A stretch of 64,000 nucleotides of DNA from Sphingomonas sp. J315. Its GTDB lineage: Bacteria > Pseudomonadota > Alphaproteobacteria > Sphingomonadales > Sphingomonadaceae. Shown here piece after piece: positions 24,147 through 33,299 of the stretch (within the stretch, counting starts at the first letter, position 1; the number at the start of each line of letters is the position of its first letter). The stretch lies in assembly GCF_024666595.1 (NCBI RefSeq), contig NZ_CP088296.1, forward strand, positions 2,656,501 through 2,720,500. The letters run 5' to 3'. A model generated the notes under the pieces. The model worked only from the letters and a program-made list of their open reading frames with translations, searched no databases and had not been told where the DNA came from. The position numbers and the translations under genes are program-made.

Positions 24147-26258
24147 TCAGTAGCTCGCGCGCAGCGTCAGCAGGAAGTTACGCGGCTCGCCGTAGAAGTT
24201 GTACGTGTTGATCGAGCCGACGCGCTGGTAATAGGTCTTGTCGAGCAGGTTGTTGACCGACACGAACGCGCGCAGATTGTCGTTGAACCGCCAGCCGAGC
24301 TGCGCCCCGACGATCGCGAACGCATCTTGCTCGCGGATCCCTTCGACGCCGCCGCCGACCACGCCGCTCTGGCCGTTGACGCTGACCGAGGCGAACGCAC
24401 CGCCGAGCGCAGCCGGCTCGTAGCGGGCATAGACTTTATACTGGTGGCGCGGGGTGAAGATGTCGAAGATCGCGCCGGTCTGTGCGGCGGTGCCGACTTC
24501 ATATTCGGTCTTCACATTGGTGTAGCTGGCGGTGAGATCGAGCCCGGGGAGCGGCGTGCCGCTTACCTCGAACTCGAACCCTTCGATCTTCACGACACCC
24601 GCCTGAACGAAGAAGCCGGGGTTGACGGTGTCGGACAGCGCGCGGTTCTTGTCCTTGCTGCGAAATGCGGCGGCGCTGGCGTTCAGCTTGCCGCCGAGGA
24701 ACCTGCCCTTGACTCCGACCTCATATTGCTCGCCGACACGCGGATCGAGCGGGGTCCCGTCGCTGCGCACTTGGGTCTGCGGGTTGAAGATGTCCGAATA
24801 GCTGCCGTAGAGCGTGATAGCGCGCGCCAGGTTCAGCACCGCACCGACGCTGGGTGTGAACTTGCCGCGAATGCGGGAATTCTGGTTGGTGACCCAATTG
24901 GTTGGCGTCGACGGGGCGACGTTGCGGGTGCGGTTGGTGTAGTCGCTGAGGCGACCGCCGGCGACGACCGTAAACCCGTCGAACGGGCGCAGGCGGGCCT
25001 GGGCGTGGAAGCCGCTCTGGCGCAGGTCGGTCTCGCTGCCGCTGGTGAATGCGCCAGAGGGCAGCGGGATCGCATCGGCACTGTAGATTGAATAGCGGCC
25101 TACCGATGTCTGGGTGCGGTTGAGGAACGACGTCGTCCGCTTGTCGAAGCTGTAGCCGACCGCGAGTTCATGTTCGCGCCCGAACAGGCTGAACGGACCG
25201 GTGGCATAGGTATCGACCGCGGTTTTGCCGTTCACGCCCCGGCTGCGCCGGTTCACATATTCGGCAGTCAGCGTGGCCGGATCGACCCCGGTGCCGGGGC
25301 GGATGAACGCGTCTTCCCAAGCGCGCGGAATGTCGCGGTACAGGCCGCGTACCACCAGCGACCAGTCGCCGACCTGTTGCTTGACCTCCCCGGCATATTC
25401 GGTCGTGGTCTCGGTGAACTGGTTCCAGTTGGGGAGGTGCTGGAAGTCGCGCGGGAAGTTCAGGAATTGCTGATTGGTGAAGGCCGGCTGGCCGTTCATC
25501 GGCGTGTCGGCCTTGGTATCCTGATAGCTGACCGACGCGCCGATTGTCGTCGTGGGGGTGAGGTCGAAATCCGCCGCGACATAGGAGGTCAGCTTGCGCG
25601 TATGCGACTTAGACTGAAAGAAGTCGCGATCGTGCAGCGCGGCGACCGCGCGGACGCGCAGCCGACCTTCGGCATCGACCGGACCGCCAATGTCGAACTC
25701 GCCACGAAAATTTTTCCATGACCCTGTCGACAGCGCGCCCGACACGGTGAATCGATCCTGGCCACGCTTGCGAATCAGGTTGATCGTGCCGCCAGGCGAA
25801 CCCGATCCGCGGAACAGGCCGGTCGGACCGCGCTGCACTTCGACCCGCTCATAGATCACCAGATCGAACTCAGGGACGCCCGAGGAGAAGGTCGAGGGAA
25901 CGCCATCATAGGCATAGTCGAGCACGAACCCGCGCGCACGATAATCGGGGTTGGTGCCGTCGAAAGGCATCACCGTGACGCCAGCGACGGTCTGCATCGC
26001 TTCGCCGATCGTGAAGAGGTTGCGATCTTCGATCTGCTCGCGCGTAACGACGCTGACCGATTGCGGAATTTCGAGGAGCGGCGCGGCGCTTTTGCCAGCT
26101 ACAGCAGCCTGCTGGGGTGCATAGCCGTCATCTTCGGAAATGCCGATGATGACGATCTCGCGCTGGCGACGATCGTCGGCTTGGTCGTCCGCTTGAGCGG
26201 GGACAGCCAGGAATGGCAAACCCAACGCGACGCCCGCGCGCAGTGACTTCGAAAACAT
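24147..26258 (-). CDS. TonB-dependent siderophore receptor
   Basis: This is a 703-residue outer-membrane receptor of the FpvA/FhuE type. A signal peptide (1-24) precedes a short linker and the plug (EIPQSVSVVTREQIEDRNL, VYERVEVQRGPTGLFRGSGSPGGTINLI). The barrel ends NFLLTLRASY with the expected aromatic C-terminus. The plug motif beginning IPQSVSVV is the siderophore-receptor hallmark. The start at 26258 was used because it opens the signal sequence. It is the first gene of an operon with two ABC-2 permeases and an ATPase, which implies a joint role in metal or ligand handling. Confidence 0.92.
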   Translation of the reverse strand: MFSKSLRAGVALGLPFLAVPAQADDQADDRRQREIVIIGISEDDGYAPQQAAVAGKSAAPLLEIPQSVSVVTREQIEDRNLFTIGEAMQTVAGVTVMPFDGTNPDYRARGFVLDYAYDGVPSTFSSGVPEFDLVIYERVEVQRGPTGLFRGSGSPGGTINLIRKRGQDRFTVSGALSTGSWKNFRGEFDIGGPVDAEGRLRVRAVAALHDRDFFQSKSHTRKLTSYVAADFDLTPTTTIGASVSYQDTKADTPMNGQPAFTNQQFLNFPRDFQHLPNWNQFTETTTEYAGEVKQQVGDWSLVVRGLYRDIPRAWEDAFIRPGTGVDPATLTAEYVNRRSRGVNGKTAVDTYATGPFSLFGREHELAVGYSFDKRTTSFLNRTQTSVGRYSIYSADAIPLPSGAFTSGSETDLRQSGFHAQARLRPFDGFTVVAGGRLSDYTNRTRNVAPSTPTNWVTNQNSRIRGKFTPSVGAVLNLARAITLYGSYSDIFNPQTQVRSDGTPLDPRVGEQYEVGVKGRFLGGKLNASAAAFRSKDKNRALSDTVNPGFFVQAGVVKIEGFEFEVSGTPLPGLDLTASYTNVKTEYEVGTAAQTGAIFDIFTPRHQYKVYARYEPAALGGAFASVSVNGQSGVVGGGVEGIREQDAFAIVGAQLGWRFNDNLRAFVSVNNLLDKTYYQRVGSINTYNFYGEPRNFLLTLRASY

Positions 26259-26658
26259 CAAATCCCCCACCGACGACTTATGTAATGGTATAACGTGCCG
26301 TAATCGGTAGGGGCGGGAGTTGGCAAGCGATTATCAGGCGATCCCGACACTAGCGCAGCAGGACGGACTACGGGAACCGCCAGAGTTTGAAAATCTAGCG
26401 TTCAGCGCAGATGGCGACGGCTTCGCGCCCCAAGTACAGACGCCCGACCCAGTTCAATGTAGACCCGAAAGCGGTCATTGGTCGATCGGGTGCAGCTGGG
26501 CGCTCAGATGCGATGGCGATGCAGGTTCGGCTCCATTGCCCAAGTGATACAGCTTGGAAATCCGACGCCGTTGCCCTTCGCGCTAGGTGAGCCTGGAGGT
26601 GATGAAGGTGCGGCCATTGCAGCAGACGCTTTCTACTGCCCACGCTGAACCTGGCGGA
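26259..26658. other. Gene-free interval upstream of the siderophore receptor
   Basis: No supported gene is seen. The receptor promoter should lie near 26259-26330, where an AT-rich imperfect inverted repeat, TTATGTAATGGTATAA (26279-26294), stands out. The 13-mer CCCGAAAGCGGTC at 26464-26476 recurs at 30783-30795 beyond the IS element. Confidence 0.5.
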
Positions 26659-29600
26659 CTAGCGGCCGAGTATGCTCACCATCCGACGGGATTTTGTATT
26701 CCAGACACGACCAGTGTTATCCGCGCTCCCGGAAATGAGCAGGCGAGCATTGTCGCTGAAACTCAATGCGGTGACGCTGCCGCTATGCCCTTGCAGCGTG
26801 GCGCGAACTTTGCCTTTGGCCACATCGACCAGGTGGATGCAGCCATCCTTCAGCCCAATCGCTGCAATCTGACCATCACGGCTGAGCGTTACTACGGTTA
26901 GTTGCTCAGCGGGCGAGGCACCGTAAATGAGCCTAAGTGAGTTCAGCAAGTTATCCCATATGCAGACTGCCCCACCGCGCGTTACTAACTGCCCTGACGC
27001 GACCATGATCGTAGATTTTCCACATTGGCCAACGGCCACCGATCTTACGCTTGAACCGTCTCGCGCGTCGAAGCTCAACAGCTTCTCAGGATCATTTTTC
27101 GGCAGGATGAACAGTTTGGAATGTGCGAACGCTGGTGCTTTCTCACTAATCTCCAGCCGCGCGATCTGACGCCCCGTATTTGCGTCCCACAGCACAGTGC
27201 GGCCTGTCGTTGCAAGTACACCGGCCACGCGAGTCCCATCGTGCGATAACGCGAATTGCTTGATTGGCTCGAGGTCGTCAGTGAGTCGCAGTCGCGTACC
27301 ATCGGGTCGGATAACCTCTACAGCATGTTCATATTTTATCGCCCAGGTGCCGTCTGCGGCTCGCGCGGCGTCGCCGGAATAACTCTTGTTGCTCACCTCG
27401 CGTACGATCTCACCTCGAACGAGGTCGACGATGATCACGCGGCCAGCAACGATCAGCGCATGAGTTGCGTCAATCAACTCGACGTGGGTCGGCGTGCCGA
27501 TGGTGCCGATAAGGAAGCGCTGTACGCCGCTTGAACCGTCCCAGATGCGAATTGTCGCGTCGAGGCCGCCAGTGACGACCAATCGGCCATCCTCAGAGAC
27601 CGCTGCGGCCGTGACTTGCTTCTCGTGCTGACTGACCCCCGGCAACGTGACCGCCGCCGCACGGGTCGGTCCTGCCGAGCGACGCTGCGCTCGCCGCTGG
27701 TCCAAAAGGGCGGACCAAGCTGCGGTAACTTGAAGCCGATAAAGTGTGTGGAAGCGGTGGATATATGTAGTCTGACCCTTACGCAATTCGGCCGCCGCTG
27801 GACGCATCGTGGCAAGCGCGGCGAGTGGGCGCTTGGCCTTGATCCGCAAGTCGCCCAATCGTGTGCGAAGGTCGATCATTGTCGGATTGCCCGCTTCAAG
27901 AGTTCGCCCTGCGATGGCAAGGGCTTCACTCAGCAACGCTTCGGCCTGATCTATGTCGTCCTGCTTTGCATAGTCTTCGGCTAGGGCAACGCGGGTCTCA
28001 ACGGCGAGCAAGTCGGCATCGTCGCGCTTGATCAGCTGCTTGAGCAGGTCCGCCCGGATTGCTCGCGCTTCGGCGTCGCGCCCGAGCAGGGCGAGTCCCT
28101 TCGCTTCGATGAGCATCGCACGACCCACATATTTTCCTGAGAAGCTGGCTGTCTTGCCAAAAAGCGAATAGGCCTTCTTGGCCGCTGCGACTGCCTTTTC
28201 AGTTTCTCCGAGAGCAAAATAGGCTTCGCTGAGCGCTGACATCACTTTGCTGTGAAACGAGTCCGTTAGCCGGCTCGATCGCGGACGCGTACTCACCTCG
28301 ACGACGAGGGGCTCAAGCAGGGTACGTGCTTCTTGGAAGCGCTTTCCAGCGATCAGCAGATCGCTAAAGGCCAGAATTGCTCCCGGTATCATTCCCTTGC
28401 CTGGAGCTCCGAGGATCCACCGATAAGCATCGGCGGCCTCATCCTCCAGACCAAGCTCGGCGAGCCGGCGAGCAGCCTGCAGATAATAGTAACCGTCAGC
28501 ATACTCGACCTCCCAGCGACGCGTATCCTGGCGCTGGAGCACCGCGATCAGGCCGCGTGTACGCGCCGCGTCAGGACTGTCGGAACGTGCATAGTCGACA
28601 AATTTCTCGGCGATCACGCACCGCTCGGTTTCTCCTGGCGGATCGAAACACCGCTTGTCGACGCGATCGGGCTGGATCGAAAGAATGTGCACCGCATAGT
28701 GAACAGTGATCGCCACCTTGCGGCCATCGGCCGACACAGCGAGCACGCGCCCATTTGAACTACCGATCGAGTCCGCCAAAATGCGTATCTGACCGTTGGC
28801 AGGGTTCACCAGCAGCAAGCGATCGGGCCCTCTGAGCCACAGCAGCAGCATCCCGTCCGGCCCAGCCCAGATCTTGTCGATCGTTGCCCCATCGGGGGTG
28901 CTCTTGGCAGGGCCAATCCGTCGCCCGTTCTGCGGATCCCAGTGGTGCCAGTTGGAGCCCTTGTACGTCGCTACGCTGCTGTCGGTCAGGCGCACGATGG
29001 AAAAGCTGCCTTCTGCGCTGGGGAGGAAGCTGCGGACCCATCGACGATTTGTGACGTCGTATTCACGTAGCGAGCGGTAATTATTGATCAACAAGCGGTC
29101 TTCCGCTCCCGGCATTGCCCCAACCGACAACAATGTAGCGACCTGCTGCTGCGCAAGAACACGCCCGGTCATGTCAGAAACGGTCAAGACGTCGCTTTCG
29201 TCGATTGACGGAGATTCGACCACGGTCACGACATATTTGCCGATGAACCCCACATATTTGAACGTGCCTGGCAGCTCCGCGAGCTTCACTGCTCGATCGA
29301 CATCAAACAGTTCCGAGCGTCGGGTCTTCCGATAGCTCACCAGCAGAAGTCGCCCGTCCGGCGAGAAAATGACTTCCGGCCATTCGTCGGTTGGAATGGC
29401 GTGGCTTAACAGCGTCCGGCGGCTGCGCAGATCGACTACACGGATGGTCTTGTTGATGAGCGCGGCGCGACTGCCGTCGGCTGCGAGGACGATGCTACCT
29501 GCATTTGGGTCGGGCGCCAGCAAAGTGTCGCGCGTGCCGTCGCGTTCACGAGTCACCGATCCGCCGAGCCACGCAACGACGAGCGCACCATCTTTCGTGA

Positions 29601-29724
29601 ATGTCGCGGCGCTTGCAGAGCGTGGCACGTGTGTCTGTGCAAAAGCAGGACTGACGAATGCAATCGAAAGAACCACCAAAAGCAGAGATGCCGCTCGTAG
29701 CAAATATCTTTCGATGCGCTGCAT
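26659..29724 (-). CDS. Secreted WD40-TPR-WD40 protein
   Basis: This 1021-residue protein has a signal peptide (1-29, ending PAFAQ). Residues 30-365 form WD40/beta-propeller blades (FSPDGRLLLVSY, VSADGRKVAIT). Residues 380-690 form a helical TPR-like block (EADEAADAYRWILG-type repeats, FALGETEKAVAAAKKAYSLFG, AEALLSEALAIAGRTL). Residues 715-1021 form a second propeller with classical WD ends (IRIWDGSSG, AVCIWDNLL, GRVWNTKSRR). No enzyme domain is seen, so a periplasmic or surface scaffold is inferred. Its base composition looks less GC-rich than its neighbours and it lies next to an IS element. The ribosome site GAGGGGAG precedes the ATG. Confidence 0.85.
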   Translation of the reverse strand: MQRIERYLLRAASLLLVVLSIAFVSPAFAQTHVPRSASAATFTKDGALVVAWLGGSVTRERDGTRDTLLAPDPNAGSIVLAADGSRAALINKTIRVVDLRSRRTLLSHAIPTDEWPEVIFSPDGRLLLVSYRKTRRSELFDVDRAVKLAELPGTFKYVGFIGKYVVTVVESPSIDESDVLTVSDMTGRVLAQQQVATLLSVGAMPGAEDRLLINNYRSLREYDVTNRRWVRSFLPSAEGSFSIVRLTDSSVATYKGSNWHHWDPQNGRRIGPAKSTPDGATIDKIWAGPDGMLLLWLRGPDRLLLVNPANGQIRILADSIGSSNGRVLAVSADGRKVAITVHYAVHILSIQPDRVDKRCFDPPGETERCVIAEKFVDYARSDSPDAARTRGLIAVLQRQDTRRWEVEYADGYYYLQAARRLAELGLEDEAADAYRWILGAPGKGMIPGAILAFSDLLIAGKRFQEARTLLEPLVVEVSTRPRSSRLTDSFHSKVMSALSEAYFALGETEKAVAAAKKAYSLFGKTASFSGKYVGRAMLIEAKGLALLGRDAEARAIRADLLKQLIKRDDADLLAVETRVALAEDYAKQDDIDQAEALLSEALAIAGRTLEAGNPTMIDLRTRLGDLRIKAKRPLAALATMRPAAAELRKGQTTYIHRFHTLYRLQVTAAWSALLDQRRAQRRSAGPTRAAAVTLPGVSQHEKQVTAAAVSEDGRLVVTGGLDATIRIWDGSSGVQRFLIGTIGTPTHVELIDATHALIVAGRVIIVDLVRGEIVREVSNKSYSGDAARAADGTWAIKYEHAVEVIRPDGTRLRLTDDLEPIKQFALSHDGTRVAGVLATTGRTVLWDANTGRQIARLEISEKAPAFAHSKLFILPKNDPEKLLSFDARDGSSVRSVAVGQCGKSTIMVASGQLVTRGGAVCIWDNLLNSLRLIYGASPAEQLTVVTLSRDGQIAAIGLKDGCIHLVDVAKGKVRATLQGHSGSVTALSFSDNARLLISGSADNTGRVWNTKSRRMVSILGR

Positions 29725-29909
29725 AGCTTGCTCCCCTCACGGAGAATGCCAAGCTCCCGCACCAATGCCAACCGTCAGGAACTGACGAACGGTGACTATA
29801 AGATTGGATCGATGAATCGACCTCGGCGGCCGACGTTGCCACATAGGCGCCGCTTGGGGGCGCCCTAACATGTTCGGGCATTACGTCGCCCACTTGTCAG
29901 GAATGCGCC

Positions 29910-29928
29910 CTAGGGTCGGGACTCATAA
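29910..29928. repeat. Left terminal inverted repeat of the IS5-family element
   Basis: CTAGGGTCGGGACTCATAA matches the reverse complement of 30734-30752 at 18 of 19 positions. The outermost CTAG fits the YTAR target duplication of the IS5 family; because CTAG is palindromic, the exact border is ambiguous by up to 4 bp. Confidence 0.85.
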
Positions 29929-30748
29929 CCACCATGTGACGGCTGCGGCGAGGTAGATGGCGCTGAGGAAGTTGGTGGCGAGCTTGTCGTAGCGGGTGGC
30001 GATGCGGCGATAATCCTTGAGGCGGCAGAACATGCGCTCGACGGCGTTGCGGCCCTAGTAGAGCGTCTTGGAGAAGCAGCTTTTCCAGCGGCGGTTCGTC
30101 TTGGAGGGGATGTTCGGAACGGCACCCTGCCGCTCGATCAGGTCGCGGATCGCATTGCTGTCGTAAGCCTTGTCCGCGAGCACGATGGTGCGCGGCGCGA
30201 GATCATCGAGCAACACATCGGCTGCGCGGCAGTCGGCGACCTGGCCACCGGTCAGCAGGAAGCGGAGCGGCCGACCTTCGCCGTCGGTGAGCGCGTGGAG
30301 CTTGCTGTTGCGGCCGCCCCGGCTGATCCCGATCGCCTGGACGAGCGCCCCCCTTTTCCACCGCCCGCGGAGCGGTGCGCCTTCATATGCGTGCTGTCGA
30401 TCAGGACCTCGGCGGGCGGCCCGCCTGCTGCCGCGAGCGTGACGAACAGCTCCTGCCACACACCCTTTGCCGCCCAGCGCACGAACCGGTTGTAGAGCGT
30501 CTTCCTCGGCCCGTAGCAGGCCGGCGCGTCGACCCAGCGCCCGCCCGACTTCACCACATGAATGATGCCGCTGATCACCCGCCGATCATCGACCCGCGCC
30601 ACACCGCGCACCTTGTCCGGCAGCAGCGGACGAAGCCGCTCGAACTGGGCTTCACTCAACCAAAACTCGCTCAAATCCACGCTCCTGCTGGCGCAGCGCA
30701 TGAATCACATCCCAGCCGCCAAGGGAATCCCGTTTATGGGTCCCGACC
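29914..30748 (-). mobile_element. IS5-family insertion sequence (IS427-like), about 835 bp
   Basis: The element is bounded by 19-bp imperfect inverted repeats at 29910-29928 and 30734-30752 and flanked by CTAG on both sides. It encodes one transposase split over two frames, as in IS427-type members. The transposase also has an in-frame stop, so this copy is probably unable to move by itself. It sits between the WD40-TPR gene and a histidine kinase gene and does not visibly interrupt either. Confidence 0.88.
29923..30701 (-). pseudogene. IS5-family transposase, -1 frameshift plus internal stop
   Basis: The first frame (30701 down to about 30348) encodes SEFWLSEAQFERLRPLLP and the DDE-fold start with LIDSTHMKAHRSAGGGKGG. 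The second frame continues ALVQAIGISRGGRNSKLHAL, then VLADKAYDSNAIRDLI. The A-AAA-GGG run at 30350-30357 on the minus strand is a plausible programmed -1 slippage site, usual for this group. A TAG at 30055-30057 then interrupts the C-terminal part (KTLY, stop, GRNAVERMFCRLKDYRRIATR), which ends at 29923. The internal stop is not part of the family design, so the gene is treated as inactive. Confidence 0.85.
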
Positions 30749-30752
30749 CTAG
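30734..30752. repeat. Right terminal inverted repeat of the IS5-family element
   Basis: TTATGGGTCCCGACCCTAG is the inverted partner of 29910-29928, with one mismatch. Confidence 0.85.
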
Positions 30753-30947
30753 TTCCGGTCGTTCGCCATGCCCCTCGCTGATCCCGAAAGCGGTCGTTCA
30801 CCCAAGCGGTGATGGATCGGCTGCCTTTGGGCGGGAAACGGTCCGGCGACTTGGAAGCAACAATCAGCAAAAAGCGGGCAACAGGCCGCGCTTCCCGATC
30901 AGCTGCCTTTGTCGCAGGCGCTGGTGGCGGCGCGCGTCACCCGCTAA

Positions 30948-32039
30948 CTACGGTTGCACCTCAAACGACACTTTGAAACAGGTGCCACCGTCGGGTCGGT
31001 GACCGCTCGTCAACACTCCGCCGAGTTGTCTGGCAAGCGACACGACAACTCGCATGCCCAAGCTTTGGCTGGTAGCTGTCGGGTCGAAGTCTTTCGGAAG
31101 ATCGCGACCGTCGTCCGAGACGATCAAGGCATGCTGATTGGCCTCGATCTCATAGCGTACCTGGATCAGCCCCCGCCCGTGCTTGGCCGCGTTCGTCACC
31201 AGTTCGTTGACGAGCAGTCCGATGGGTTGGATGATCGTGGTTGGGATAACGCCTTCATCACCGCTTACGTCAATTTCTCGATCGAGAATCGACGCGAGCT
31301 CGGCGCATAACCGCCTGAGGAACGTGATGCAGGATGTCTGATCGGTCGCCTCGACGTAAAAATGCCGGTGCACCTGCGCGACTGCAGCAACGCGGTTGGC
31401 GGCAAGCTGGAGATGACCGACTGTATCCGGGTCAGTGAGCGCTCGGCTTTGCATTGAAAGCAAGCTCGATACGAATTGCAGGCTGTTCATCACCCGATGG
31501 TCGATCTCCTTGGCCATCAACTCAGCCTGGGAGACCGCGCGTCGCGCCGAAAGCTGCATTTCGATCTGGTCCATCACAATCGCTGCAAGGTCTTTCAGGT
31601 CGTCGATCTGCGACTGGTCGATAGGCCTTGCCTCCTTGTCGATGATACACAGCGTCCCAAGATTATGGCCGTCGTCCGTGGTCAGGGGCACGCCAGCATA
31701 AAAGCGAAGCCCGAAGTCGCCCGCTACCAACGGGTTGGCGAGCGAGCGGGGATCGATGCTTGCATCGGTGAGGATGTGCGGATCGTCAGAAAGAATGGCC
31801 GAGGCGCAAAGGCCGGGATCGCGTCCGATCTGCTTAACCGGTACCCCATGGTGCGATTTGAACCAGATTCGGTCCTCATCGACGATGCTGATGATTGAGA
31901 TCGGCACCCGGAAACGCCGCGCCGCCAACGCGGTGATTCGATCGAACGCACCATCAGGTGGCGTATCGAGTATGTCGTAACGCCGAACGGCCGCGAGGCG
32001 TAAGGGCTCATCTGCTGGAATAATTGATGCGCTGGCCAT
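30948..32039 (-). CDS. GAF-domain sensor histidine kinase (HisKA_2/HWE type)
   Basis: This 363-residue soluble kinase has an N-terminal GAF domain (about 20-160; FRVPISIISIVDEDRIWFKS, FYAGVPLTTDDGHNLGTLCIID). A HisKA_2 dimerisation region carries the phospho-acceptor His181 in AKEIDHRVMNSLQFVSSLLSMQ. The HATPase domain has LLVNELVTNAAKHG and a degenerate glycine region (VSDDGRDLPKDFD, SLGMRVVVSLARQLGG). Kinases of this type typically phosphorylate single-domain response regulators. Such a regulator lies divergently at 32173, 133 bp away, and is the likely partner. Confidence 0.92.
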   Translation of the reverse strand: MASASIIPADEPLRLAAVRRYDILDTPPDGAFDRITALAARRFRVPISIISIVDEDRIWFKSHHGVPVKQIGRDPGLCASAILSDDPHILTDASIDPRSLANPLVAGDFGLRFYAGVPLTTDDGHNLGTLCIIDKEARPIDQSQIDDLKDLAAIVMDQIEMQLSARRAVSQAELMAKEIDHRVMNSLQFVSSLLSMQSRALTDPDTVGHLQLAANRVAAVAQVHRHFYVEATDQTSCITFLRRLCAELASILDREIDVSGDEGVIPTTIIQPIGLLVNELVTNAAKHGRGLIQVRYEIEANQHALIVSDDGRDLPKDFDPTATSQSLGMRVVVSLARQLGGVLTSGHRPDGGTCFKVSFEVQP

Positions 32040-32172
32040 TAGAACTCGCTTTTGCCTCGGCTGGAATTGTTCCGAGGTGGCCCCGCAAGTACCATGAACA
32101 TTGCCGCATGTGAACGTCTACGGATCAATAAGGTACTGACTGCGTTAACAAAATTCGCGAGGAGTTTATCGC

Positions 32173-32529
32173 ATGTACCATGTTTTGATCATCGAGGATG
32201 AACCACTGGTCGCAATGGCCATCCAGGATATTCTGGAGTCACAGGGTGCGACGTCGTTTGAAATAGCTGATACGCAAGAGGCGGCTGTCTCCGCAGCAAC
32301 AGCTCACCAGCCCGACATGATCACTTCCGATGTGAAGCTGCTGGAGGGTACGGGGCCGCACGCAGTGGCTGAGATCCACAGGAGGTTGGGGCCAGTTCCA
32401 GTGATCTTCATCAGTGGAACACCTGAAGAGTGCATACCATGCAACCCGCCCGGTTCAATCGTGCTCAAGCCCTTTACGGCGCAGGCCCTGATCTCCGCGT
32501 TTCGCGAAGTCGGCATCGCGGCTATATAG
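32173..32529 (+). CDS. Single-domain response regulator
   Basis: This 118-residue receiver domain has no output module. The acidic pocket is Glu8-Asp9 in IIEDEP, the phosphorylation site is Asp53 in TSDVKLL, and the switch residues are in ISGTP and LKPF. GAGGAG lies 9-10 nt before the ATG. It is divergent from the HisKA_2 kinase, which suggests a kinase-regulator pair. Its signal must pass to another protein by contact or phosphotransfer. Confidence 0.92.
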   Translation: MYHVLIIEDEPLVAMAIQDILESQGATSFEIADTQEAAVSAATAHQPDMITSDVKLLEGTGPHAVAEIHRRLGPVPVIFISGTPEECIPCNPPGSIVLKPFTAQALISAFREVGIAAI

Positions 32530-32698
32530 CCAAACAAAGCCTCCTGATTGGCCGCATTTCCCCATTGAGAATGGCAACTTGCGGGATCAGGCAGCCACTC
32601 GATCCCGCTGCTGGCCAACGGCAGCTTTCACCGCGCCTCGGCCAAAAGCTGTCATCCCGCTACCGGCCCATATCCAGACGGAAACGCCCCCTCCTCGC

Positions 32699-33202
32699 TC
32701 ACCCCGCCTCAGCGATCACCAGCATCTCCGGCGGCGCAATGAACGCGCGCTCCGCCGCCGCTGCCAGTTCCGTCATCAACTCCACCGCCAGCGGGTCGAT
32801 CGGGCCTGTGGTGCCCCAATAGACGCCGATCGCAGCGACCGCGCCGATCGGGAAGACGGCGAGGCTGGCGACGTAGAGGGCTGCGTAAAGGTCCATGGGC
32901 ACGCGCGGGTCGGCGCGGATGTCGGGGATTTGCAGGATTTTCCCGGTCAGGATCGCGATGCCGGTGACGCAGCGTTTGGCGAGGAAGCTGCGGCCCTTCC
33001 ACATCGGGGTGATCGCATTCTCGCCGACATAATGGACCTGGTCGCCCTCCATCCGGACGATGGTGATGCCTTCGGACCCGGCGATGCCGCGCGCGTTGCG
33101 CGCGAGGATGCGGATCGCCGCGTCAGGGCCGTCGGCGGCGGCGAGCAGGTCGATTGTATGAGCGAGCAGGCCGCGACGGGCTTCCTCTTCGCGCTGAGTC
33201 AT
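32699..33202 (-). CDS. GAF-domain protein (copy 1)
   Basis: This 167-residue protein is essentially one GAF domain (IAGSEGITIVRMEGDQVHYVGE, CVTGIAILTGKILQIPDIRADPRVP, LYVASLAVFPIGAVAAIGVYW). It lacks any output domain. The start at 33202 (MTQREEE) has GGAG 8 nt upstream. A close homologue follows at 33300-33797, so the pair is a tandem duplication. The ligand is unknown. It may feed a redox, gas or small-molecule signal to one of the nearby kinases, but that is only inferred from proximity. Confidence 0.8.
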   Translation of the reverse strand: MTQREEEARRGLLAHTIDLLAAADGPDAAIRILARNARGIAGSEGITIVRMEGDQVHYVGENAITPMWKGRSFLAKRCVTGIAILTGKILQIPDIRADPRVPMDLYAALYVASLAVFPIGAVAAIGVYWGTTGPIDPLAVELMTELAAAAERAFIAPPEMLVIAEAG

Positions 33203-33299
33203 CGTGGGTTCTCCGAGGGCGTAACGATCGTACGCTTCGGTAGACCCCGCCGCAACAATATGGCTGCCCATTACGGACAAGTGCGCGGCGCGGCGTGCG

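Noticed and set aside
30652..30870. A 72-residue frame across the right end of the IS element
   Set aside because: It crosses the terminal repeat and matches no family; it is likely noise.
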